A stretch of 64,000 bases of DNA from Marine Group I thaumarchaeote SCGC AAA799-D11 (GCA_000746765.1 JOSY01000077.1:119872-183871); one strand, 5' to 3'. Shown: positions 31,874-40,973, counted from the first letter of the stretch. Numbers and translations: made by a program. The notes: generated by a model not told the origin, from the sequence alone.

Positions 31874-32919
31874 GATTCAATTGAATATCGTAACAAGGAA
31901 ACTATGCCTCCTAAACCAGTAACTCTTAGGCCGATATCTGTAGATGAATCGACACTATACATCTTCACTCCTCTTTTCTCAACATCATTTAGAAAATCTA
32001 TCATTTTTTGTTCATTGTCTTGAATTGCTTTGTCCGAAAAAACAAGAGAATCCACTGCCCCCATCTGGTTTGCATTAAATGTCTCCTCGAAACCCATAGT
32101 GAATTTTTTACTTTTTTTATTTGCAAGAAGCATAACCTCGTCAATGATTGACGACACCTTTGCCAGTTTGCTATCCGACATTATCTCTTTCATTGTGTTG
32201 GATTTTGTAAACGTGTAAATCCCGTCTTCGCCTCCGGAATCTATTCCTTCAACCACTTGCACTTTGAATTTTTGTAAATTCTGAGATTTTTGAATAAAAT
32301 TTGCAAATCTTTTCTTTGTTTCTCCCGGACCAAAAATAATTATCGAATCTCCTTCTTTGAGAATGGTCGAAACTGCTTGTTGTACTTGCTCAAAGAATTT
32401 TTCTATGTTAAAATTAGTTTTGTATCTCTTTCCACCGGAACCAGAATAGATGTTTGGCATAAACTCCAAATGCGTTCCTCTTAATCTTGCAATTCCACTA
32501 TCTCCCGTATCTATTGCCACAAGTACAAAGCCAACTTGATTGTTACTTGATTCTAAAAGATTTTTTTCAAATGGCAACCACTTTTTCTTTGATATTGTAA
32601 TTCCATCATTAATTTTCAAAACAAGTGAATGGTGTGTCCCATGCGGGACTGATTCATTACTTGATTCAGATATTGTCCCTCCAATCCTTAATCTGTCTAA
32701 CACATCATCCAGTGAAATTTTTTCCACAGTTAATGCAATTCTAACTTTGATTCTTTCTCCTTTATCTGGCCTTGAATAATCTTTATCTTGTTTTAGTACT
32801 CTGGTAGTATCGCCAATTACCTTGTCATTTTCTTTAATTATTCTACGTAGATTCAAAAGATCATCAGAGTCTTCTGGAATGACAGAAATTAGATTCTCGT
32901 CAATATTCTTTGTAATCAT
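31870..32919 (-). CDS. pelA: mRNA surveillance protein Pelota
   Basis: DLLNLRRIIKENDKVIGDTTRVLK, VVEGIDSGGEDGIYTFTKS, GGIVSLLRY. Confidence 0.93.
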   Translation of the reverse strand: MITKNIDENLISVIPEDSDDLLNLRRIIKENDKVIGDTTRVLKQDKDYSRPDKGERIKVRIALTVEKISLDDVLDRLRIGGTISESSNESVPHGTHHSLVLKINDGITISKKKWLPFEKNLLESSNNQVGFVLVAIDTGDSGIARLRGTHLEFMPNIYSGSGGKRYKTNFNIEKFFEQVQQAVSTILKEGDSIIIFGPGETKKRFANFIQKSQNLQKFKVQVVEGIDSGGEDGIYTFTKSNTMKEIMSDSKLAKVSSIIDEVMLLANKKSKKFTMGFEETFNANQMGAVDSLVFSDKAIQDNEQKMIDFLNDVEKRGVKMYSVDSSTDIGLRVTGLGGIVSLLRYSIES

Positions 32920-32951
32920 GTTTTTATTCTAGTCTGCAAAGAGAAAAGAGT

Positions 32952-33365
32952 TTAGTTTGTTACTTTGTTAGTTTTCTCTTCAGATTTTTTCTTAAGATAG
33001 CTTTCAACCCAATCTAAAGTAAGGACTCCTGATTCAGCCAAGTTTGTTAATGAATTTGCAGATGCTTCGCCAGTTACTTTGCCATGATTTCTTTTTAATT
33101 GACGCCATTTGAGAGAGGTATTTCCACTTTTTGAATTATAGATAATTCCTAAAATGTCTCTTGCATTAACAAACGTGATGTCTCTAATCTTTTTCAATGT
33201 CACTTTGTCAGCTGCCTCTACATAGATTGCACCTAAACTGTCTTCTCTTTCTGCAAAAACTTCAGAATCATCCAAATAACTTCTTGGAGCATAAGATTTG
33301 CATGTGCTTGAGATGATAAATCTTCTAAAACTTTCTACTGATGCTGGGGTGTCTATTGCAACCAT
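32952..33365 (-). CDS. Conserved hypothetical protein
   Basis: 137-aa ORF with plausible coding composition, no family recognised. Confidence 0.5.
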   Translation of the reverse strand: MVAIDTPASVESFRRFIISSTCKSYAPRSYLDDSEVFAEREDSLGAIYVEAADKVTLKKIRDITFVNARDILGIIYNSKSGNTSLKWRQLKRNHGKVTGEASANSLTNLAESGVLTLDWVESYLKKKSEEKTNKVTN

Positions 33366-33444
33366 TTTGAATGAATAAACTATTGGTCATTTATAATATT
33401 ATGTAAAATTGTTTATGCGTTGCTTGCCTGCTATTTTTCTATTT

Positions 33445-34741
33445 GAATATGCTTCATAAGTTAATCTAAGATTAGCTTTTTTTCCATCACAGATGCTTTA
33501 AGATCAATGTGTTGGGAGTAATTATGTTTACTCGGAATTATAAATTTAGATTATATCCAAATTCTAACCAAGAACGTCATTTACAAAATAATTTGGCAGT
33601 ATGCAGATGGTTATACAATAAATTTGTAAAACAAGCTAAAAAATCATTTCTTAGTAGAAATGATATGAATTATTTTTTAACTGAACTAAAACAATCAGAA
33701 CCCTGGCTTTACAACTATTACAGTAAAATGCTTCAAATGATATCGACACAGATTGAATCGGCAGAGAAATCATTAATTAAACTAAACAAGAAAGGATACA
33801 AAACAGGCACTATAAAATTTGCGAGATACAATGAATATCGTACTTTCACGTATAACCAATCAGGATTCAAATTTGAAAAGCGTGGAGATAAAACATTATT
33901 GCATCTCTCAAAGATTGGATATATAGAAATCAGAAGACATAGGAAATTTCCAGATAATGCAAACATAAAACAAGTTATAGTTACAAAATCCAAATCAGGA
34001 AAATGGTATGCATGTTTTACATGCGATATTGTGGAATCGTTGTTCAACATTCCAAAAATTGATTTCAAAAAAATCAGTCGGAATTGATGTCGGCATAAAA
34101 TCATTCACGTATGATTCAGATGGTTACTCTACACCAAATCCATTAAACCTCAAAAAGATGCTAAAACCGCTTGCAAGGGTACAAAGAAAGATATCTAGAA
34201 GAAAGAAGGGGTCAAACAACAGACTCAAGGCAATACATCATTTACAAAGAATTCATGAAAAAATAGTAAATAGGAGAAAAGACTTTCAACATAAACTATC
34301 AACTGCTTATGCTAATAATAATGATGTTGTGTTTGTAGAGCATCTAGAAAAACTAAACATGGTAAAAAATCGTAGATTATCTAGAAGTATAATGGATTCT
34401 AGTTGGGGAATGTTTTTGCAAAAATTGGAATACAAATGTAAACTGTTGGTTGAAGTATCATCTCAAAATACAACTATTAATTGCTCACGTTGTGGCAACA
34501 AAGTGCCAAAGGGTTTAACTGTTCGAATTCATAGATGCGGTAAATGTAATCTTGTAATTGATCGAGATTACAACGCAAGCATCAACATCTTGCAAAAAGG
34601 ATTGAAAATATTTGGTCAAGATAATCTACCTCAGGAACTGTGGAAAGTAACGCCTGTAGAGATCTCTATGAGGTCTGTGAAACAGGAACAAATCATCCAA
34701 CGTTTTAGATGATAGTTCACCAAGCTTCTTGAAAGACTCAA
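33445..34741 (+). mobile_element. IS605/IS607-group TnpB-only element, copy 1 (boundaries approximate)
   Basis: Flanks homologous to copy 2: left GAATATG...TTTTTTCCATCACAG...CTTTAAG, right TAGTTCAC...AAAGACTCAA; contains TnpB. Confidence 0.65.
33524..34712 (+). pseudogene. tnpB: TnpB RNA-guided nuclease, frameshifted at an A7 run (34067-34073)
   Basis: Two overlapping ORFs join as ...IDFKK/SVGIDVGIKSF...FVEHLEKLN...CSRCGNKVP...CGKCNLVIDRDYNAS when one A is removed. Confidence 0.9.
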
Positions 34742-34766
34742 TAGGAATCTCCCTCAAATATGGCTT

Positions 34767-34827
34767 GCAGGTGGTGATGAACCTATCCCTTTGAAATGAT
34801 GATGAGGATCTTGAGTTCTGAGCCTGC
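34767..34827 (+). ncRNA. C/D-box sRNA candidate
   Basis: Terminal stem GCAGG/CCTGC; C box GTGATGA (34774-34780); D' TTGA (34791-34794); C' ATGATGA (34796-34802); D box CTGA (34818-34821); 10- and 15-nt guide segments. Confidence 0.75.
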
Positions 34828-34862
34828 CTATGATTTTAATTGATGGTTTACTTGGAAAAATT

Positions 34863-35282
34863 ATGAACTCATTAACCGAATACCTAACCTTCAATGTTCA
34901 ATCACGTAGAGGTTTTGTCAATATCACTCCCGATATTAGAAAATTAGTGACTAAAAGCAAAGTACAAGAAGGCTTGTGTCTTGTTAATGCGATGCATATC
35001 ACTGCAAGTGTTTTTATCAATGACAATGAAGGTGGGTTGCTTCATGACTATGAAAAGTGGTTAGAAGAATTAGCGCCTCATGCTCCAGTTGAACAATACA
35101 AGCATAATGATACTGGTGAAGATAATGCTGATGCTCATCTAAAAAGACAAGTGATGGGAAGAGAAGTAGTTGTTGCAATTACTAATGGTGAATTAGATTT
35201 TGGCCCTTGGGAACAAATTTTCTATGGAGAATTTGATGGAAAACGACCAAAAAGAGTTTTAGTTAAAATAATTGGTGAATAA
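34863..35282 (+). CDS. YjbQ family protein (secondary thiamine-phosphate synthase-like)
   Basis: [65 protein letters not shown]. Confidence 0.9.
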   Translation: MNSLTEYLTFNVQSRRGFVNITPDIRKLVTKSKVQEGLCLVNAMHITASVFINDNEGGLLHDYEKWLEELAPHAPVEQYKHNDTGEDNADAHLKRQVMGREVVVAITNGELDFGPWEQIFYGEFDGKRPKRVLVKIIGE

Positions 35283-35286
35283 TCTT

Positions 35287-35451
35287 CTATCCAAAATCTG
35301 CATCACGTTTTTGACTTTGTGATTCATTCTTTCTTGCAGCAGCTCTGAATTCTTCGTCATGGTTTTGAGGTCCATGACCGCATTTCACACATGCAATCTT
35401 GAATCCGTTATCATTTTTTTTATATGTTTCGCATCCACAAAAACATGCCAT
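35287..35451 (-). CDS. 54-aa zinc-binding-like small protein (not in ORF track)
   Basis: MACFCGCETYKKNDNGFKIACVKCGHGPQNHDEEFRAAARKNESQSQKRDADFG*; paired Cys motifs. Confidence 0.65.
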   Translation of the reverse strand: MACFCGCETYKKNDNGFKIACVKCGHGPQNHDEEFRAAARKNESQSQKRDADFG

Positions 35452-35493
35452 AACTAGTCTAATTTCTAAGATGATATATCTTTTGGGATGTTG

Positions 35494-35946
35494 TTATGAA
35501 GATGATTTGCAACATTCTCCAACTGGAATGTCATGATCATGGGGACATTTTCTTGGATGTTTTAGCATCGTGCATAATGCATCTGTAAACTGTTTATTCA
35601 TATGGTGTTCAATACCGCATACCATTTCTTCATCGATATCAACTTTGAGTGCACTATCCATTAGAACTTCCAATAGTCTGCTATTTCTCATCATGCTAGA
35701 ACCTATTGTTTGTCCTTCATCTGTAAGTTTAACTCCTGCTTTGTTGTAAGTAACTAAATTCTTACTGTTTAGTTTCTTTAGCATTTGCACGACGCTAGGT
35801 TGTCTAACATTGAGCATCTTTGCAATTGTGCTAATTTTCACTTCTTCGCCTCTCTCTTTAATGTGCCAAATTGCTTTAAGATACATCTCTACATGTTCGG
35901 CTTCTGCAGTTCCAACAAATAGTACTTCATCATTTAATGTATCCAT
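35494..35946 (-). CDS. DtxR/MntR-family metal-dependent transcriptional regulator
   Basis: EMYLKAIWHIKERGEEVKISTIAKMLNVRQPSVVQMLKKLNSKNLVTYNK wHTH; CGIEHHMNKQFTDALC; C-terminal CPHDHDIP...CC. Confidence 0.88.
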   Translation of the reverse strand: MDTLNDEVLFVGTAEAEHVEMYLKAIWHIKERGEEVKISTIAKMLNVRQPSVVQMLKKLNSKNLVTYNKAGVKLTDEGQTIGSSMMRNSRLLEVLMDSALKVDIDEEMVCGIEHHMNKQFTDALCTMLKHPRKCPHDHDIPVGECCKSSS

Positions 35947-35947
35947 A

Positions 35948-37156
35948 CTATACCTTCCTTGAATCTTTTAGTGAACTACCACCAAATAAGTTGATGGCCT
36001 CTTCCTGCTTCAAAGACCTCATGGAGATCTCTACAGGCGTTACTTCCCGCAGTTCCTGCGGTAGTAAATAATCAGCTTTTGCCGATATATTGAAAATACT
36101 TAATCCTCTTTTAAGAATATTGATACTTGCATTATAATCACGATCTATTACCAAATTGCAAACATTACATCTATGAATTCTAACAGCTAAACTCTTTGGC
36201 ACTTTGTTGCCACAACGTGAACAATCTATTGTAGTGTTTCTGGCTGGTACTTCTATCATTGTGGTTTTATACGCAACCATGTATGAGAATATCTCCCAAC
36301 CCGAGTCTAAAATGTTTCTTGCTAAATGATGGTTTTTCACCATGTTTAGTTTTTCCAGTTTTTCCATAAATATTCTATCATACTTTTTTGCATACTGTGT
36401 TGACAGTTTATGTAGAAAATCCTTACGTCTATTTTTGATTCTCTCATGTATTCTCTGCATGTGTTTGATGGCTTTGAGTCTGTTGTTTGAGCCCTTCTTT
36501 CTTCTTGATATCTTTCTTTGTGCTCTTGCCAATGGTTTTAGCATCTTCTTGAGATTTAATTGGTTTGGAATACGGTGTCCATCAGAATCATAGGCAAATG
36601 TCTTTATGCCAACATCAATTCCCACTGCTTTTGAGAGGTTAATTTTTGGTACATCTGTCTCAATATTACACGTTATACATGCATACCATTTACCTGATTT
36701 TGATTTTGTAATTATTACTTGCTTGATTTTTGAATTTTCCGGTATTTGTCTATGTTGTATAATTTTGATCTTACCTATTTTTGAGAGATACAAAAAACCA
36801 TTTTGGATTTTGAATCCAGACTGATTATAGGTAAATGTTCTATATTTTGAATATCTTGCAAATTTCAGACTTTTTGCAGCATATCCATTTTTTCGTAATT
36901 GTATTAGTGATTTTTGTGCGCCATCTATTTGGGTTGAGATCATCTGCAACATTTTTGAATGATACGAATAAAGCCAGGGTTCTTGTTCTTTTAATTCAGT
37001 TAGAAAATAATTAAGATCGTTTCTTGTGACAAATCCATTTCGTGTCTGGTTTACCATCTTATTGTAAACCCATCTACATACATCTAATGTGTTATGAATT
37101 TTTTTCCATTGGTACTGGTTTGGGTATAGTCGAAATTTCAAATTTCTTGTCTGCAA
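35948..37156 (-). CDS. tnpB: TnpB RNA-guided nuclease, full length (402 aa)
   Basis: GIDVGIKTF (D), FMEKLEKLN (E), CSRCGNKVP...CNVCNLVIDRDYNAS (zinc finger and D). Confidence 0.95.
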   Translation of the reverse strand: MQTRNLKFRLYPNQYQWKKIHNTLDVCRWVYNKMVNQTRNGFVTRNDLNYFLTELKEQEPWLYSYHSKMLQMISTQIDGAQKSLIQLRKNGYAAKSLKFARYSKYRTFTYNQSGFKIQNGFLYLSKIGKIKIIQHRQIPENSKIKQVIITKSKSGKWYACITCNIETDVPKINLSKAVGIDVGIKTFAYDSDGHRIPNQLNLKKMLKPLARAQRKISRRKKGSNNRLKAIKHMQRIHERIKNRRKDFLHKLSTQYAKKYDRIFMEKLEKLNMVKNHHLARNILDSGWEIFSYMVAYKTTMIEVPARNTTIDCSRCGNKVPKSLAVRIHRCNVCNLVIDRDYNASINILKRGLSIFNISAKADYLLPQELREVTPVEISMRSLKQEEAINLFGGSSLKDSRKV

Positions 37157-37228
37157 TATTTTTCTATAGTAGTTAATACTTAAAATAACTGCGATTGAAA
37201 AATCATTGACAATCTAACTGTCATATTC
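35959..37228 (-). mobile_element. TnpB-only element, copy 2 (boundaries approximate), inverted relative to copy 1
   Basis: Left-end homology GAATATG...TTTTTCAATCGCAG...TTTAAG and right-end TAGTTCAC...AAAGATTCAA shared with copy 1; no TnpA in window. Confidence 0.65.
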
Positions 37229-37285
37229 TCAGATTATATAACATTACATGTGCTAGAAAATTATCTTATTCACTCTTGATTAATT

Positions 37286-38053
37286 CTATATCGTTTGCGA
37301 ATCTTTTAATAAATATTCGAAATATTGGCGTGCAAATCCTGCCAATCCTGCATGATCTGCCCAAATTGCAACAACATCTGAAGAATTTTCAGCAGCAACT
37401 GCTGGGCCCAACAATATCACAACATATTTCTTATCTGAAATTATTCCTCCGCCAAACAAACCTTTCTTGATTTTTACTGTTGCAACTCTTTTGATTGCTT
37501 TGATGTATTCTTTATCCATCTTATCTGATGTGAGAATTGTAATTTCTACTCCTTTATCATGTAGTGATCTTAATTTTGGTAAGGCTTGTTTTACTAATTC
37601 TTCACCAGCTTCAGGTAATGCAATCATCACTTCGTTTCTACAAGTCTCAACCATTTCAAGAATTTTTGCTGCGATGTTAATGGCACCTGATAATACCCAA
37701 ATGTCTGGTTTCTCACTAGTTCCACTTTTTTCATACAATGGAACCAATTCATTTAGAATAACACTTTGATTTTCTGAAAAATCATTTTCCATTTTTTGTT
37801 TTGTAGTTTCTAATCCTGTTGATGGTGACTTTGCAAAATATTTAGTTGGTCTTGAATCATCTGTTCCAATCCATCCTTTGTCTTCTAAAGTTCCTAGAAC
37901 TTCATAAATTTTTGAGTATGGCACTCCTGATTTTTGGCTGAGCTCTGATGCTGTTAATTCTCCTGATTTTAGTAATGCAGAAAATGTTCTAATCTCATAA
38001 CTGGTCAAACCTATTTTTTCTAATGCCTTTCTTGTCTTATCCGATATACTCAT
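37286..38053 (-). CDS. TrmB-family transcriptional regulator
   Basis: LGLTSYEIRTF-like wHTH (IGLTSYEIRTFSALLKSGELTASELSQKSGVPYSKIYEVLGTLEDKGWI) plus effector-domain sequence. Confidence 0.88.
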   Translation of the reverse strand: MSISDKTRKALEKIGLTSYEIRTFSALLKSGELTASELSQKSGVPYSKIYEVLGTLEDKGWIGTDDSRPTKYFAKSPSTGLETTKQKMENDFSENQSVILNELVPLYEKSGTSEKPDIWVLSGAINIAAKILEMVETCRNEVMIALPEAGEELVKQALPKLRSLHDKGVEITILTSDKMDKEYIKAIKRVATVKIKKGLFGGGIISDKKYVVILLGPAVAAENSSDVVAIWADHAGLAGFARQYFEYLLKDSQTI

Positions 38054-38154
38054 GCGATCTAGTCGATCAGTTTTGATATTTAAATCACGTATGCGTACTT
38101 CCTAAATTCCACCCGAGGCCAAGTATGAAATGCATTATATACCATTTCAGAAAA

Positions 38155-39834
38155 ATGCCCATAGTAGGCATGGCTCTAATTCAGATATCTAATCAAAGTA
38201 CAAAGAATTTAGGTAAAAAATCTACAATTCGATTCACTCAAAGTATCTGTCCTGATTGTAACATGATTTTAGATGCCGAAGTTTTTGAGAGAGATAACAA
38301 AGTCTTCATGTCCAAAGTATGTCCAACTCATGGTGAATGTGAAGAATTATACTTTGGTTCTTACGAATTATACAAGAAATTTAGCACATACTGGATGGAT
38401 GGTAAAGGTGCTCATGCTCCAAACGTAATGATTGACAAATGTTCTTGTCCAAATAACTGTGGATTATGTTCAAACCACCTGTCTCACAGTGGACTAGCAA
38501 ACATGATTGTAACTAACAGGTGTGACTTGACCTGTTGGTATTGTTTCTTCTATGTGAAGAAAGGTCTAGAAGGTGCTTACATGTATGAGCCAGATCATAC
38601 TCAAATCAGAGGAATGATGAAAACTCTGAGAGCAGAAAGACCAATTCCAGGAAACTCTATGCAAATTACTGGTGGTGAACCAATGCTTAGAGATGATATT
38701 GCTGATGTTATCAAAATTATGAAAGAAGAAGGTGTTGATCATATTCAAATGAACACCAACGGTATTAGACATGCAATGGATCCTGAAGCTGCACGTGAAG
38801 TTAGACTTGCTGGATGTAACAACTTGTATCTTTCATTTGATGGTGTAACTGCAAGAACAAACCCAAAGAATCACTGGGAAATCCCATATGCACTTGATAG
38901 TTGTAGAAAGACAGGAACTACTGTTGTGTTTGTTCCAACAGTAATCAAATCAATTAACGACCATGAATTAGGCGGAATTATCAGATATGCTCAAAAGAAT
39001 ATGGATGTAGTTCACGCTGTAAACTTCCAGCCAGTATCATTAACTGGCAGAATGGGTAAGACTGAACGTGAGAAATACAGAATCACCGTTCCTGATTGTA
39101 TTCAAAGAATTGAAGAGCAAACAAATGGTGAGGTAACTATTGATGATTGGTTCCCAGTCCCAAGTTGTATGCCACTAACAAATGTAATTGAAGCATTCTC
39201 AAGTAAACCAAAGTATGAATTATCAATTCACTTTGCTTGTGGTGCAGGAACATACATCTTTGAAGATGAAGAAACAAAGAAGTTTGTCCCATTAACAAAA
39301 TTCTGTGACATTCAAGGTATGTTGGAATTGTTTGAAGATAAAGCCGAAGAGATTCGTTCTGGTAAAAACAAGTACTTTACAATGCTTGAAGTTGTAAGAA
39401 AACTCAAAGGATTTGTTGATTCAAAGAAACAACCAGCAGGATTAGATTTGGCAAAGATGTTTGGTAACATCTTAATGAAGAGATCATTTGATTCAGTTGG
39501 TTCTTGGCATGTCAAAGGATTATTCCTTGGTATGATGCACTTTCAAGACAAATACAATGAAGATCTTGAAAGATTACAAAGATGTGATATTCACTATGTA
39601 ACTCCAGACCTCAGAATAGTTCCATTTTGTGCATTCAACGTAATTCCAGAATGGTATAGAGATAGAATTCAAAAGAAATATTCTATCACTGTAGAGGAAT
39701 GGGAAGAAAGGGAAGGCGTCAAATTAGAAGACGGTCTTTACAGAGGTCTTATGAGACGTGGAGCAGGTGATGAACTTGCTGCTGGCTGTGCAAAGAGTCA
39801 GATGTTCCATGATGCTACTCAAGCAACAATGTAG
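38155..39834 (+). CDS. Radical SAM protein resembling tetraether lipid synthase (Tes/COG1964)
   Basis: N-terminal zinc-like Cys clusters, CDLTCWYCFFYVK radical SAM motif, ITGGEPMLRDD, conserved C-terminal cysteines. Confidence 0.78.
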   Translation: MPIVGMALIQISNQSTKNLGKKSTIRFTQSICPDCNMILDAEVFERDNKVFMSKVCPTHGECEELYFGSYELYKKFSTYWMDGKGAHAPNVMIDKCSCPNNCGLCSNHLSHSGLANMIVTNRCDLTCWYCFFYVKKGLEGAYMYEPDHTQIRGMMKTLRAERPIPGNSMQITGGEPMLRDDIADVIKIMKEEGVDHIQMNTNGIRHAMDPEAAREVRLAGCNNLYLSFDGVTARTNPKNHWEIPYALDSCRKTGTTVVFVPTVIKSINDHELGGIIRYAQKNMDVVHAVNFQPVSLTGRMGKTEREKYRITVPDCIQRIEEQTNGEVTIDDWFPVPSCMPLTNVIEAFSSKPKYELSIHFACGAGTYIFEDEETKKFVPLTKFCDIQGMLELFEDKAEEIRSGKNKYFTMLEVVRKLKGFVDSKKQPAGLDLAKMFGNILMKRSFDSVGSWHVKGLFLGMMHFQDKYNEDLERLQRCDIHYVTPDLRIVPFCAFNVIPEWYRDRIQKKYSITVEEWEEREGVKLEDGLYRGLMRRGAGDELAAGCAKSQMFHDATQATM

Positions 39835-39911
39835 ATTTATTCCAAGAAGTTAAAAACATCTTTCAGATTGGCATATTATGATAATCACTGTTAATTATCT
39901 TAAGGATTAAA

Positions 39912-40973
39912 ATGAAAATTGGATTAATTCAATCAGTTATTGGAGCAGGTGGAGGCTATGACAAGGTTTTATTTTCATTATTAGAAAAATTATCAACAAC
40001 TAACCATACAGTAACTGTCTATACTTTGGGAAAGCCTCTAGTTGAAATTCCAAAAAAGTTTAAAATTGAAGTTTTTTTACCTTTAAGAATTCCTTTTTTT
40101 GGAATATATCAAACATTTCTTGATTCAAAATTAATCAAAAAAGCAAAAAATGATGATATGATTATCAATCTCACAACAAATATGCTTACAACAAATAAAG
40201 ATCAAAAAACAATTTTTCTATACAAAAATTTTTCATTACCCAATGATAAGAATGCTACATCAAAATACAATCATGGTTTTTGGAAATTGTATTATAAGCC
40301 ATACAAAATAATTTTAAATAAATTAAAAAATAAACTTGAAAATAAAAATACAAGAATATTTGGTTCTTCAAAGTTTGTTGCAGAAAAAATGACAAAAATA
40401 TTAAACTGTCATGTTGAAGTGTTATATCCGCCAGTAGAAATAGAATCATTCAAAAACAATTATGAACAAAAATCAGGAATTGTAAGTGTTTCAAGATTTG
40501 CAAGAGAAAAAAACCTAGAATTTATGATATCAATCATGAGTGAAATTGATGAAGATTTAGAAATTATTGGTAGTGCGATATCCAAAAATAATAACTACAT
40601 AAAATCATTAAAAAAATTGATAAAATCAAGTAATGTAAAATTATTGGTAAATATTCCTCGTGAAGAATTAATTTCACATGTAAAAAAATCTAAGGTTTAT
40701 TTTCATACGAGTAATGAAACATTTGGAATTAGTGTTGTTGAAGCAATGTCTGCAGGATGTATTCCAATTGTTCCTAATTCTGGTGGGCATAAAGAAACAG
40801 TTCCATTTGATGAATTACGATATGAAATTAATAATTATGATGATGCAAGTTTAAAATTAAAACTTGCTTGTGAAGGTAAATTTGATCATTATTTACCAAA
40901 AATTAAATCTCATGCAGAAACATTTAACAAAACGGTGTTTCAATCAAAAATTCTTAAGGAGATTGAAAATTAA
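39912..40973 (+). CDS. GT4-like glycosyltransferase
   Basis: GAGGGYDKVLFSLLEKL; KVYFHTSNETFGISVVEAMSAGCIPIVPNSGG. Confidence 0.9.
   Translation: MKIGLIQSVIGAGGGYDKVLFSLLEKLSTTNHTVTVYTLGKPLVEIPKKFKIEVFLPLRIPFFGIYQTFLDSKLIKKAKNDDMIINLTTNMLTTNKDQKTIFLYKNFSLPNDKNATSKYNHGFWKLYYKPYKIILNKLKNKLENKNTRIFGSSKFVAEKMTKILNCHVEVLYPPVEIESFKNNYEQKSGIVSVSRFAREKNLEFMISIMSEIDEDLEIIGSAISKNNNYIKSLKKLIKSSNVKLLVNIPREELISHVKKSKVYFHTSNETFGISVVEAMSAGCIPIVPNSGGHKETVPFDELRYEINNYDDASLKLKLACEGKFDHYLPKIKSHAETFNKTVFQSKILKEIEN

Noticed and set aside
35948-37156. Nuclease-dead TnpB repressor (TldR)
   Set aside because: RuvC D/E/D residues appear intact (GIDVGIK, FMEKLEKLN, DRDYNAS), so a nuclease-dead repressor is not supported.
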